Shown here piece by piece: positions 1 to 9,640 of a DNA stretch of 64,000 nucleotides (position 1 is the first letter of the stretch; the number at the start of each line of letters is the position of its first letter). The stretch comes from Dipteris shenzhenensis. Its lineage: Eukaryota > Polypodiophyta > Polypodiopsida > Gleicheniales. The notes beneath the pieces are model-generated. The model made no database searches and had not been told where the DNA came from. It was given only the letters and a program-made list of their open reading frames with translations. Where the stretch lies: NCBI GenBank assembly GCA_047967505.1, contig CM106538.1; one strand, written 5' to 3'. The position numbers and the translations under genes were made by a program.

Positions 1-124
1 TAGTTTCCAAGCTTTTGACAAGGGCTTTCATTTTCTCAAATGTTGCTGCAGCTTCTCCCCTCTCTTTCTGCCTTTTCATTTTGGCAGATCTCTTCTCTAG
101 CTCCAGTTTTATGGCCTCTCCTGC
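1..124 (-). CDS. DUF632-family protein, internal exon (partial, continues off left edge)
   Basis: Read on the minus strand from 124 down, this exon follows a consensus acceptor (pyrimidine/T-rich stretch, then TACAG at 125-129). It encodes about 41 residues beginning AGEAIKLELEKRSAKMKRQK. That matches the DUF632 stretch following the AWEKKLY(D/E)EVK motif in plant NRG2/bZIP-like proteins: AGE, then a basic-hydrophobic KLE..K, RQK..RG, and E K.KA.V..L. The reading is a charged coiled coil. It starts in phase 0, as does the donor of the exon at 11879-12057, whose last residues are EEVK, so the two join seamlessly. DUF632 proteins are plant-specific; NRG2 in Arabidopsis acts in nitrate signalling. 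Family assignment is from remembered motif order, not a search. The frame is open to the window edge, so the rest of the domain should lie outside. Confidence 0.72.
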
Positions 125-1000
125 CTGTATCCAATCCAACAACAACAAACTTGATATTATGAGCAAGGATAGACAGGTTAGGGATTGAGATTTACCTCCA
201 CCTCTGTTGTAATTATTCTTTGGGGCTTTTGGGATGGAGATAGTTCTCCCACCTCGGATGTAATGATTGTATTTCGGTACTTTGTTGTTTTGAACTGAAT
301 ATATTACTTTTTCTTTGGGGAGGGGGGAAGGACAAAAAACTTGATGTAAGCCTCTGATCATTTTGCCAAAAGTATGGCCATTATTAGATAGAAGTAAGCA
401 TGAGAATTATGGAATAGAAGTGACGTCATAACTTAAAACAGCCTTATTTTAACCCAGTTATTGAAAGATATGATAGTTCAAGAGTAAATCTCAATGCAAA
501 ACCACACCATAAAAAATAGACAAAATTATAACCTGTAGGAAGAGTAAGCCATATTGGAAGGATGGGAACAAAGGGCAGAGTCCATTTTGTATAAGAAATC
601 TTTTAACATGTCAGTTCCCACACAGCGAGTATCACGAATGCAAAGAGTGATTGCAGTCTGCTTTAAAAAATGTGTAAGAACCTTGAGGTGGGGGTAAAAT
701 TTCATGAGGAGACCAAGGAAAGGGACAAAGCAATAGACAAATATAAATTCTGCCACCAAAAGCATGTGCAGCACTTCCACATCTACATCAGAACTTTGGT
801 ACCTGTCTGTCACACACAATACAGCAAGGCAGCGTTCGCCCTATATCATAAGATCTCACCGATTCCTTGTCTCCAAAACTTGAAATCACTCCTTTAGTGA
901 GATCTGAAGCCTATTGTAGAACTTCCCCAATTGAGATTGTATTTCGAGTCTGGAAACAGTGATGTATCTACTGCAAAGAAATGAATTCCATCTCTAGGAG
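125..1000 (-). other. Intron sequence, 3' portion of the large DUF632 intron
   Basis: No convincing coding sequence is seen. The stretch is AT-rich and unique-looking, with the branch/acceptor region of the DUF632 intron at its left end. An exon-like minus-strand reading at 541-655 is discussed under rejected items. The intron runs from 125 to 11878, about 11.75 kb, and most of its length is transposon sequence. Confidence 0.5.
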
Positions 1001-1015
1001 TGACAACTCCCATCC
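1001..1015. repeat. Target-site duplication, left copy, of the 7.9 kb LINE
   Basis: TGACAACTCCCATCC lies immediately before the T tract that is the LINE poly(A) tail on the other strand. The identical 15-mer is at 8920-8934, just past the 5' end of the element. A 15-bp duplication is typical of target-primed LINE insertion. Confidence 0.9.
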
Positions 1016-1651
1016 TTTTTTTTTTTTCAAAGAATGGAACCTTCTATTAATGCTTGAAAGATTTCATACAAGACAACAGCCCTGAAGGTGCTGAGTATGA
1101 AAAAAACCGGAAAAGGCTGGAAGAAAAACCGGCCTATTCCAGAGAAGCCCAGCTCACTGCCTAGGGGATCTCTGGAACTGGGGCTAATAGCCAAGTGGGG
1201 GGACTATACAGCCAGCGAATCCCTCGCGGAGTGAAGATGTAGAAAACACCTGCAGGCCAAGCCTTGCAGAAATGAGCACGCCTCTCAATAGTCGCCCTGG
1301 AGCCTGGAGTCCACGCTCCCAGGTGGACCATAGAGTGTAAATGATATCCTGCCAGATGGCAACCAAGGTAGCCGAGGGTGGAACCGGGTGCTCTCCCATC
1401 ACAAGACTGCACCGAGCCAACCCAAATGTTCCAAGCCGTGATGCTGGCTACCACCTCCCAAACACTGTCCTCCTAGGAGAAGGAGGAGCTAGGGTGTCAG
1501 GGGGGACTGCCTCGTGGAGTGCAATCCTCTGAATGCTCTGACCTTGTATCCAGTAGGCTGGAGATCTCATCAATCTGAAACGTGTGTCCTCCCTCTGTCA
1601 ACCAAGCCACCATCCCCCAGGTGTAGTCTCTGTGTAGACTCTGCATGCGTG

Positions 1652-1849
1652 TATACCTAGATGAATCCGGGAACATTCCCAAACTCATCCTCTAAAAACA
1701 CAACATAGTGCAGTTTCAATCTCACGAGAGTCACTTATAAGATTGAAAACCATAAACTCCATCACACATAGCAGGGACTAGCTACTATGACATCCCCACT
1801 GATGTCATCAACGTCCAACAGTGGGTGTAGACCATAGTATAAAAGTATG
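1652..1849. repeat. Left terminal direct repeat of the nested insertion
   Basis: Begins TATACCTAGATGAATCC and ends AAAAGTATG. It aligns base for base with 2211-2407, with only about ten substitutions or indels. It includes the shared stretch with CCATAAACTCCATCA and CAGCAGGGACTAGCTACT-type sequence. Confidence 0.85.
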
Positions 1850-2210
1850 CTCTCACACATACAAATCCACACACCCACACATACTTGAGCATCCATTCAT
1901 ACAAAGTCTTCGTACTGAGTTTCTGTCGGCACTCCGGAGGTGAAGGGCAAACTCAGCCATGACGAAGGCTAGCACTAAAGGAGAAAGCTAATAAAAAAGT
2001 AGTCCAAATCTCTTCATTCAAGCTACAACTCCTTATGAAGTCTAAACGATTTCATTTTAGTCTCTCCCAAACGAGCATCTAAATCTAAATCTAGCTGATA
2101 GGGCAACGCACCATTTAAGATAGAAAGAATTATCGCAATACCAGCATGCCGCAACTTGGACGAAAACTTCACAAGGTGAAATTTGCATGTCCGCTAATAC
2201 GGCAAAAGCA

Positions 2211-2407
2211 TATACCTAGATAAATCCAAGAACATTCCCAAACTCATCCTCTAAAAACACAACATAGTGCAGTTTCAATCTCACGAGAGTCACTCATAAG
2301 ATTGAAAACCATAAACTCCATCATGCATAGCAGGGACTAGCTACTATGACATCCCCACTGACGTCATCAACGCCCAACAGTGGGTGTAGACCATAGTATA
2401 AAGTATG
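2211..2407. repeat. Right terminal direct repeat of the nested insertion
   Basis: Begins TATACCTAGATAAATCC and ends TAAAGTATG, immediately before the 13-bp flanking duplication. Near-identical to 1652-1849. Confidence 0.85.
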
Positions 2408-5400
2408 CTCTGCATTCGTGTCATGATCCTAAGGCTCTCATCCAGATCCTCGCTGCACTACGACAGCTCCATTGGCAATGTGGGATAGTCTCCAGGACAC
2501 CATCTGAGCAACAGTGGCACTGCCCCTCCACTCGCATATGCTCCAACCACAGGCCGATGGGCAAGCCTCCGTGGACTACTAGCCAGAAGAAGTATGAAAT
2601 CTTCCTCGGCCGCAAGCTGGACCACAACCACGTCCAAAACCTGGAGCAAATATCCCGGGGCACTCTCTGGGTCACCCAGTGTCTCTCCCACGAGGGAGTC
2701 CACCTCGACGAGTCCATCTGAAGTCTCGTGCTAATCCATGTGGTGTAGGAAAAGAAAGGCACCTCATCTATCGTCTCAGCTAGACCGCCCCTGGAGGGCC
2801 AGAACCACTCCCCCAGATCCCTCTGGACCTCCCTCGGGGTCTACCCTCCCAAAGCGAGAGGCACTATCGAGAGGCGTCCTGCTCTGAGATCCTAGGAGGA
2901 TCAATGTGCCACTCCTTCCCCAAGCGTCCTACCACTCTGATCATCTGCCAGTGTATCCCATCAAGACTCCCATCCATCTCAGGGTTACTCCCAGTGAGGG
3001 GCTGAAGTACGCCTCCAGGTCCTACAAGGAAGAAGCCGGGGTGCATGCTGCCGCGCTGCATCAAAATCCTCAAGGGAACACCAGTACGGGAAAACTGTCC
3101 CAACCATCTGCTGTCTCTCCAAATGTGAAGTCCTTCCCACCAGGACTCAGGAATGGCTAAGTCGATCTCGCCCATCCGTTGCCCTACCCCTCTCAGATGC
3201 GCTAGGTCATCAAGCCTCGCCTCTGCCTCCATAGGTGGTCTGCTCCAGTGACCAAAAAACCCTATTGTACCATTGTCCCACTATGCCCAGCCAATGTGAG
3301 TCCGTTGCCCAAGCATACGTCCCTCCTGATCTCTGACCTCTGGGTGCCACATAAGGAGCTGGCGCTCAAACTCCTCTCTGCATCTAAGCAGAGCACAGAT
3401 GAGACCCCCTGCTAGTCTCTGCCAAACCCTGTGAAGACTCCTCATCAGGGGGGAGCCCTTCCCCGTAAGGGGGGCCTCTAAGAAGATCCATCTATGTGAA
3501 GGCTGCCACTGTCCCCCAGTGCGTGGGGTGTTCCTCAGAAGCCCTCTCTGTAAGAGGAGCTTCCAAGGCTCGGCACCTGGGGTGAGGCCACAAACCACCA
3601 ACTTGCCCAGAAGGGACTTGCTCTGCATTTCCGGATCAATGATGCCCAAGCCTCCCAGTGCCTGCGGCATGATCACCGTCTGCCAAGCTACTCGGACCCT
3701 AGTGTTCCTCATGCCGTCTAAACCTCTGCCCAGAGAAGTTCTGTACCAATCGTCGGAGCTGCCCAATGCATCCTATGTGAAAGCACCAACAAGAGGCAAT
3801 ATACCAGGCAATGGCAAGAAGGACCTGGTTTGCCACTAAGGCGCGACCTACGAGGGAGAGTTTGGCCAAGCTCCAATAGAGAAGCATGCGCCGAACACTC
3901 TCAAGAACCGGGACAATCTGTTGCTCTGCTCTGATGTCAATACCCACCTGGCATCCAAGGTATCTCACTGTCTGGCCCCATGGTATCCATCTGAAACCAA
4001 AGTCACTCCCCCACTCATGGATCTCTTGTGTCTCCTCAAAGCCCGTGAAGAAGCTTATGGATTTCGTCCAGTTGATCAGTACCCCCGAGGTCTCACAAAT
4101 AGATAGCCAAGGCGCCTCTGACTCTCTCTAGACTCGCTATGGTGCCCTCAACATACAAAGCCGTGTCATCTGCAAACTCCAAGTCAAGGAGCTCCTCTTA
4201 CCTGATTGGGAGCCTCAACCCTGTGAGACCCGCCACTTGTGATCTCAAATAGTAGCCCAGAGCCTCCGCTACAAACAAGAAGAGGAAAGGAGCTATTGGG
4301 CAGCCCTGGCGGACCGAGCGAGAGAGAGGAAAGGCCTCGCTTGTGTGTCCTCCGATAATCATCTAACTAGAGCTCACTGCGTATAGCACTGAAACTCCTC
4401 TGACCAATTGGTCTGAGAAACCCAATCTCCTCATAGTGCCCTTGAGGAAAGACCACTCCACCCTGTCGTAGGACTTCTCGAAGTCCAAGAGAAGGATGGT
4501 CAGTGGCTGTGACTCCTCCCTGGACCAATCCACTGCCTCCCAAAACGTGAAGATGTTGTCCAAGATGCTGCACTCCTAGACAAACCCAGTCTTGTCATGG
4601 ATGATGTCAGTAAGATGAGGCCGTAACCGCAAACTCAAGACCATGGCGCGGATCTTGTATGCAGTATCAAGCAGAGTGATCGGCCTCCACTGTCGGATAT
4701 CTGACCTATCTCCCCCTTTCGGGATTAAACAAATCCACCCCCTGCGCAAGGACTGAGGGAGAAGGCTTGTGTCAAAAATCTCCTGGCAAGCTAAACGGAA
4801 AGGGGTGGAGATCATCTCCCAGAAGTTCCGGAAGAAGGCCGGAGTCAAGCCATCCTCCCCCGGACATGTCTGGGTCGGGAGAGCCTTGAGGGCTCCCAGA
4901 GCTCCTCATCTATGAAAGGCTCCTTAAGTCTGTTGCATAAGTCCCGCGAGACTACTGTCGGAACGTGATCCCAAACTAGCTCTCAGGCCACAAGACCGGC
5001 TAGGGTCATCCTCTCTGTCTGAAAGAGCTAGCTATAAAAACCGGTGGTCATGTCAAGAATCTCCTGGGGTCAGTGTGTACGATGCCCTGCGAATCCCGGA
5101 GACGCTGTAGCTGTGTGCCAGTCGATCGGGGCCCAATGGTCTGAAAGAACTGCTTCATCATCCTGTCCCCCTACTGTACCCATCGGGCCTGGGAGGAATG
5201 GTAGGAGAACTCAGCCCACCGCAGCTCCGTGTCCTATAGCTCGAGACGAGCACTCTCCAATCTATCACTAAGCCACTGAGACACTGGGTCCTGCTCCCTG
5301 AGTCTCTCGATGGAGGCGAGGTCTCTCCTCAAAGCCCGCTCACGCTCTTGAAGGGTCCTCCTCCGCTTGAAGGCGTGAGCCTGCAGCTCCACACTGCTCC

Positions 5401-7169
5401 TCTGAATCGCATCGGCAACCCATGCAGCCCAGTCCTCACTCGGTGCTATTTCTGAGTGCTCCCAGATCTCTACCATAACCTATTGAATCTCCTCATCCTG
5501 CAAGAGGTCCTCTGGAATGTGGACCCCCTTCTGGGGGAGACCTCAGCGGGGCTGATCCAAATGAAGTACCACAGGAGAGTGGTTGGACATCGTGGTACCT
5601 GCCAGAATCCTGATAGCGCCGCCTCTATGTAATGCCTAGTCCCCAACATAGAAGCAGTCTAATCTCTCGAGCAATCCATCGTGTCTCCTCTGTCCAAAGG
5701 AGAAGAGAAGGCTGCCACGAGTCCTGCTGAACTCTAGCTCTCCATGGGTCTCTGCCACTGATCATGAAAATGAACTGCTCCCAGGTACTACGCTCTGCTG
5801 CTGGCATCTCAGAGAACGAGGCGCCGCCCTGCTTGTCTTCCCCAAACTCCAAGTTGTTGAAGTCCCCTCCAACAATTCAGGAGTCAACCTCCGGAAGACA
5901 CTCTGACAGCCTCCTCTAAAAGGCCAGGCGATGCTGTCTACACGCTAGGGCATACACATTCAGAATTCCAATCCTGAACTCTCCCTTCCGAACTCCCATC
6001 CAAACTGCCCGTCCTGGAATGAGCTCGCCCTGATCATAGACCTCTAGAGCCAAGGTCTGTGAGATTGAGATGCAGACCCCTCCGCTGTCCTACTGCGCGA
6101 GACTACTCCTCTGGACCTCTCCCTGGAAGAAGGTGATGGCGTCGTCTAATGTCTGCTGCTGAAAACATGTGCTCCTGAATCATAAGGATGTCCACTGCAC
6201 GCCCTACCACTGCCCTCTGCAACTCCTGCCGAAGCAACTCGTACGGCAGCTGGCTACGAACACGGTCATGGAGCCCGTGTACGTTTCAACTCACTATGGT
6301 CCAGCTCATGAGGACAGGGGAGTCAGGAACAAGGCTCTCCTATGGGTGGGTGCCTGTCCTAGAAAGACTGCCTTGTGTGATTTTGCCGGGGGTTTGGACG
6401 GCGAGTAGTCAATGTATGTGCGGCGTCATACTAGGGTGGATACCGGCTCCATACCGATCTTCCGTGCCCACTTCATCATGAAGGAGGCTTCCACCCCGAA
6501 CAACTCCACACACGTCTGGAGGGGCCAGAAGTGTGCCTGCTCCACCTTTGCCTCCATCGGCAATCTGATAACTCCCGTCACTAAACCACACAACGGCTCC
6601 TCGCGCGTGAAGCTCAGCTAAAAGTTCACCTCCGCGCCATGGGCATACCAAAGATCTAGTCCCTGTGGTACCATCCACTCGTCCATCATGAGCATAAGCT
6701 CATTACCCAAAATAGCATCAAACACCTCCGGGGACCACTTCTCCAACCCTGTGGAGGCAAAGGAAAATCTCCAAATGGGGTGTGTCTGAGATCCCACTGC
6801 ACTGATCAAACCCCCCTTTCGGGGCTGAAGGACCATGAGCGTGATCTCCAATGGTAGAGGATATGAGTCCAGAATCTCCAGATAGTTCCAGGGTCCTAAC
6901 CTCCAGAAGTCCCGCGGTAAGGGACACCCAGGCTAGAGGTTGGGAGCTGCTAGCCAGGAGGACGAGCCTCGTCTCTCAGGATCCCTCTCTGAGCAGACCT
7001 GTTGCTGCCATGAGGAAGCAGAAGGGGGCGTCGTCGTTCCCTTGCCTGATGGCAAGGGTGTCGAAGCGAAAGAAGCTGCTACTGAAGCGGAGAGGGGAGC
7101 GACGAGAGAGGGAGAGGTCAGGACGCGGAGGACGGGTCGTGAGAGTGACCATCGGAGGGGGGCTGAGGG

Positions 7170-7210
7170 AGGGGGGCGGGAGGGGGAGGGGGAGGGGGAG
7201 GGGGAGGGAA
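7170..7210 (+). repeat. G-rich tandem repeat (GGGGGA)n inside the old LINE
   Basis: Runs of four to five G separated by single A repeat at least five times. The pattern can fold as a G-quadruplex on the + strand (i-motif on the other). It lies in the LINE leader/ORF1 zone, antisense to the element. Confidence 0.7.
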
Positions 7211-7676
7211 AAGGGCAACCTCAGGTCCCCCCTGCTAATCAGACTTGCCGAGGCTCTGCATCGGCTCCTCCCAGCCCTCGTCGGGCTAGCGACTGCAACT
7301 TCCGCCGTCGCCGCATCTAGAGATCCTGGGGCTCTCTGCTGTTGCAAGGGTGGCTGGACTTTCGAAGCTGGAGGATCGGCTGGATGGGCAGAGGCTCCTG
7401 TTGTTCCTCTTTCGAGGCCTCTCAGTCAACCCTGTTCCTCTCCCTGCGGTTGGCCCTCTGTCTACGGCGTTTGCGGGCCTGCTTGCTTGTTTTCTTTTTC
7501 TTTTTAACATGTGTCCAATTCCCTTCCAAGGGGGTAACCCATGGGGTCTGAGACTCTTGCTGCTCCTGCCTGAGAGGGCGCTGAACTCGGGCCTGCTGAC
7601 TCTACCTACTCTGTGGAGGAGGTACACGAGGAAGGCCATGGGGACAATCTCTGGCGAGGTGACCCATCTGTCTGCA

Positions 7677-8201
7677 TCAAAGACATTGGCCTGGTAACCC
7701 GGAGATCTCCACCCTCTGGCGAAGTGTGTCCCCTTCTAGGATCTCGAGAAGGATCAACTCTGGGAGGGACTCCGAACTCTCCACCACTAGTCTCATCCTG
7801 GGGACTCCATCATCTGCCAGAACGGAGGCGGTCATCTCTGGCGGGGACTCAAGCACCGTGCTAAATACCCAACCAATGGAAGGGAGGATGGCTCGATACT
7901 CCTTGGGGAGACCTAGGAAACAGAGTGTAACCAGAAACTGTGGAACATGGTGTGTCGTATCAATGTCCTCCACTATGAACCCATGATACCAAGGAAAGAG
8001 GTAGACAAGGTGCGGGCCAAGGAGTATGGGGCTCTGCTCCACAAGTGTCAAGGCGGTGCCAGGGGAGCTCAGCTGGATGAGAAAAACGCCTCGTCCATAG
8101 ATGGTGACCTCCTGGATGTGGTCACCCTCTAATGTCAAGCTCGCCTGGATCCACTTTCGCACTTGTCTCCGTGTAGGTGTGAGGCCCACAATTCTGTCCA
8201 C
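7677..8201 (-). pseudogene. LINE ORF1 remnant (DUF4283-like nucleic-acid-binding protein)
   Basis: A 174-codon open minus-strand reading begins MDRIVGLTPTRRQVRKWIQA and continues with ILLGPHLVYLFPWYHGFIVE and LGLPKEYRAILPSIGWVFS. This is the arrangement of plant LINE ORF1 DUF4283 domains, which bind RNA in the retrotransposition complex. It lies between the leader and ORF2, where ORF1 is expected. No intact CCHC knuckle was found downstream; the sequence from 6400 to 7670 is GC-rich, and its longest readings on either strand look like low-complexity shadows. Assignment rests on position and a loose motif match. Confidence 0.55.
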
Positions 8202-8369
8202 AAGCGCCTTGTCCTGGAGGGATTGAACTGCCTGCTGTACCTATTGCTTGTTAGCTGGGGAAAGAAGGACCTTGATAGCTGTGGGAGTCGAGGGTGCTGC
8301 CATAGAACCCCTCTGGCCAGACCAAAGGTCGCCACCAAGATTTTCTTTCACCTTAACATACACGAATGC

Positions 8370-8860
8370 TCCCGCTGCAAGGAGGCAAATGGAAAAGGAA
8401 AAGAAAGAACGACGCGGCGAGGCGAGGTGGAAAGGCGGAGGAGAGAGAAGGAGAGGGCGGCAGGGAAAGTATAGGGGAGGAGACTCGAGAGGAAGGAGGG
8501 AGATGAGAAGGAGGAAGGAATGAAGAGGAGGAAGGAGGGCGAGAGAGGCGGGAGAAGAGGAGAAGAAGGAGGGGGGAGGCGGAGTGGCGAGGGGGGTGCA
8601 CTGGCAGGAGGGCAGAAGGGCGGGAGGATGTGCGGGGCGGCAAGGAGGGGAGTGGGAGGCAAGGAGGCGGAAGGAGGAGTGGAGCCGGGGAGAAGCTAGG
8701 GCGGGGGGCGGAGGTGGAGCGGGGAGGGTAGGGCAGAGCGGAGAGGGAGGAGGGGTGAGGCGGAGCGAGGGCGAGGGCGAGGGCGAGGGCGCGGCAGGGA
8801 GGAGGGGCGACGAGGAGGAGGGGGCAGCGGGCGGAGCAAACAAGAGCTGCGGGTAGCCTG
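8370..8860. repeat. Long purine-rich leader (pyrimidine-rich on the LINE sense strand)
   Basis: Almost 500 bases of G and A on the + strand, including a (GAGGGC)n run at about 8766-8790. On the minus (LINE sense) strand it is a C/T tract at the 5' end of the element, probably its untranslated leader. Long open frames here on both strands encode only Ser/Pro or Arg/Gly/Glu low-complexity sequence and are not genes. Confidence 0.7.
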
Positions 8861-8919
8861 CAGGCCGCCGCAGGGAGCTCACCGAGCAGCTCCTCCATTT
8901 TTCAAGACTGGCTACTAGC

Positions 8920-8934
8920 TGACAACTCCCATCC
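8920..8934. repeat. Target-site duplication, right copy, of the 7.9 kb LINE
   Basis: Identical 15-mer to 1001-1015, placed at the 5' end of the minus-strand LINE. Confidence 0.9.
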
Positions 8935-9056
8935 TAGCCCTGCTTATCTTCAATTTAGCTCCATCCTGGGGTGAAAAATCCAATGCCCGTCCTAGCTTCA
9001 ATTTTAGTGTACAATATAACCCCCCTATCAGCCTTCCTGTAACAGCCACTCGTGTC

Positions 9057-9640
9057 TTTTTTTTTTTTTTGCGAAAAAGGAAAAGAATTTATATTAAAAG
9101 GTAAATAACTACAAAATAGAGGAAAACAGCAGAGCTCAGACCAGCTCCCATGAAGCCTGACCTAGTGCCATTACAAAGCTCGAGAAGGCACTGTCTCAAT
9201 TTGCAAGCTCTAACGCCTCATGGTGAACTTGAAATTGCAAGTCTGAGGGCAATCTCCCTGGCTTAAACACTATATCATTCCCTAAGCGCCAATGTACTGG
9301 ATGGTAGATGCTCTGATAAGTTGCCAAATTTTGCACAACTCTTCTGACATTAACCCACTCCTGTCTTGCCAGCAAGCTTTCTAAAGCAGCCTACGAGGAA
9401 CTGTATCGCCACTAAGGAGCACTAGCAGATTTCCTGCCTACGAGTGGAGGCATAGAACTGCATTAGTCCTGCATGCACCCTCAGATAGGGCCCCTACACT
9501 GTGCTTCGTCCCAGCCTTCAACCTGTACTTCATGACATGCACATTGCACTGGACTTCCCATGACGTAGAACCCTATTAAAAATTCTCCTCACGGGTTATG
9601 CCTAGTATATGATAGACTTCGTGTCACAGCAAGCTGGGCT
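9057..9640 (-). mobile_element. 5'-truncated LINE tail
   Basis: A run of 14 T (9057-9070) followed by an A-rich 3' untranslated stretch is the poly(A) end of a minus-strand retroposon. Beyond it a minus-strand reading of about 55 residues (near 9190-9370) contains EWVNVRRVVQNLATYQSIYH and LGNDIVFKPGRLPSDLQFQV. It looks like the extreme C-terminus of a LINE ORF2. The 5' end is not defined; I could not find a matching target-site duplication. Confidence 0.5.

Larger units (their letters stand above)
1652..2407. mobile_element. 756-bp insertion with about 197-bp terminal direct repeats, nested in the old LINE
   Basis: Two near-identical direct repeats (1652-1849 and 2211-2407) flank about 360 bp of unrelated sequence. 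The whole block interrupts the LINE ORF2 tail. Flanking 13-mers CTCTGCATGCGTG (1639-1651) and CTCTGCATTCGTG (2408-2420) differ at one base and look like a target-site duplication. No open reading frame of note lies inside, so it is non-autonomous. A TRIM-like LTR element is one reading, but 13 bp is too long for ordinary LTR integrase and the repeats do not start TG or end CA. A dimeric retroposon or a Penelope-like insertion with pseudo-LTRs is an alternative. Confidence 0.6.
1150..6330 (-). pseudogene. LINE ORF2 remnant: AP endonuclease, reverse transcriptase, zf-RVT
   Basis: Minus-strand readings in several frames collectively cover a plant LINE ORF2. The endonuclease part contains a GRAVWMGVRKGEFRIGILNVYAL-like strand near 5950-6050 and the GGDFNN box near 5850. 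The reverse transcriptase has LIPKGGDRSDIRQWRPITLL at about 4660-4740 (fingers), LDFEKSYDRVEWSFLKG at about 4440-4490 (motif A), SVRQGCP near 4310 (motif B), and EFADDTALYVEG near 4150-4180 (motif C). Downstream are GLGIIDPE, near 3640, and a Cys-rich QCHCCSDGVLETIPHCQWSC near 2480-2560 (zf-RVT). Many in-frame stops and frameshifts make it non-functional. The tail is split by the insertion at 1652-2407. Confidence 0.85.
1016..8919 (-). mobile_element. Old LINE (L1-type non-LTR retrotransposon), apparently full length, inserted in the DUF632 intron
   Basis: The element lies on the minus strand. Its poly(A) tail shows as a T tract at about 1016-1028, and it is flanked by a perfect 15-bp duplication, so both ends are known. 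From 5' to 3' it has a pyrimidine-rich leader (on the minus strand) at about 8300-8919, an ORF1 remnant, and an ORF2 remnant with endonuclease (about 5.6-6.1 kb), reverse transcriptase (about 3.3-4.9 kb, FADD box near 4166-4177) and a C-terminal zinc-finger region near 2.4-2.8 kb. Stops and frameshifts occur throughout, so it is dead. A 756-bp foreign insertion (1652-2407) sits in its ORF2 tail. The element is in the same orientation as the host gene. The GC-rich leader differs from the AT-rich intron around it. Confidence 0.88.

Noticed and set aside
541-655. Minus-strand exon-like reading (LCIRDTRCVGTDMLKDFLYK) with AG before and CAG|GTTATAA after it
   Set aside because: It lies in the intron between two DUF632 exons that already join in phase 0 and match the family continuously. 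There is no place for it in that protein and I recognise no other family.
6851-7507. 218-codon plus-strand open frame
   Set aside because: Antisense to the old LINE, dominated by Arg/Gly from GC-rich purine repeats; a compositional shadow.
8241-8898. Two long minus-strand frames of Ser/Pro/Leu
   Set aside because: Translation of a C/T-only leader tract; no stops because of composition, not coding.
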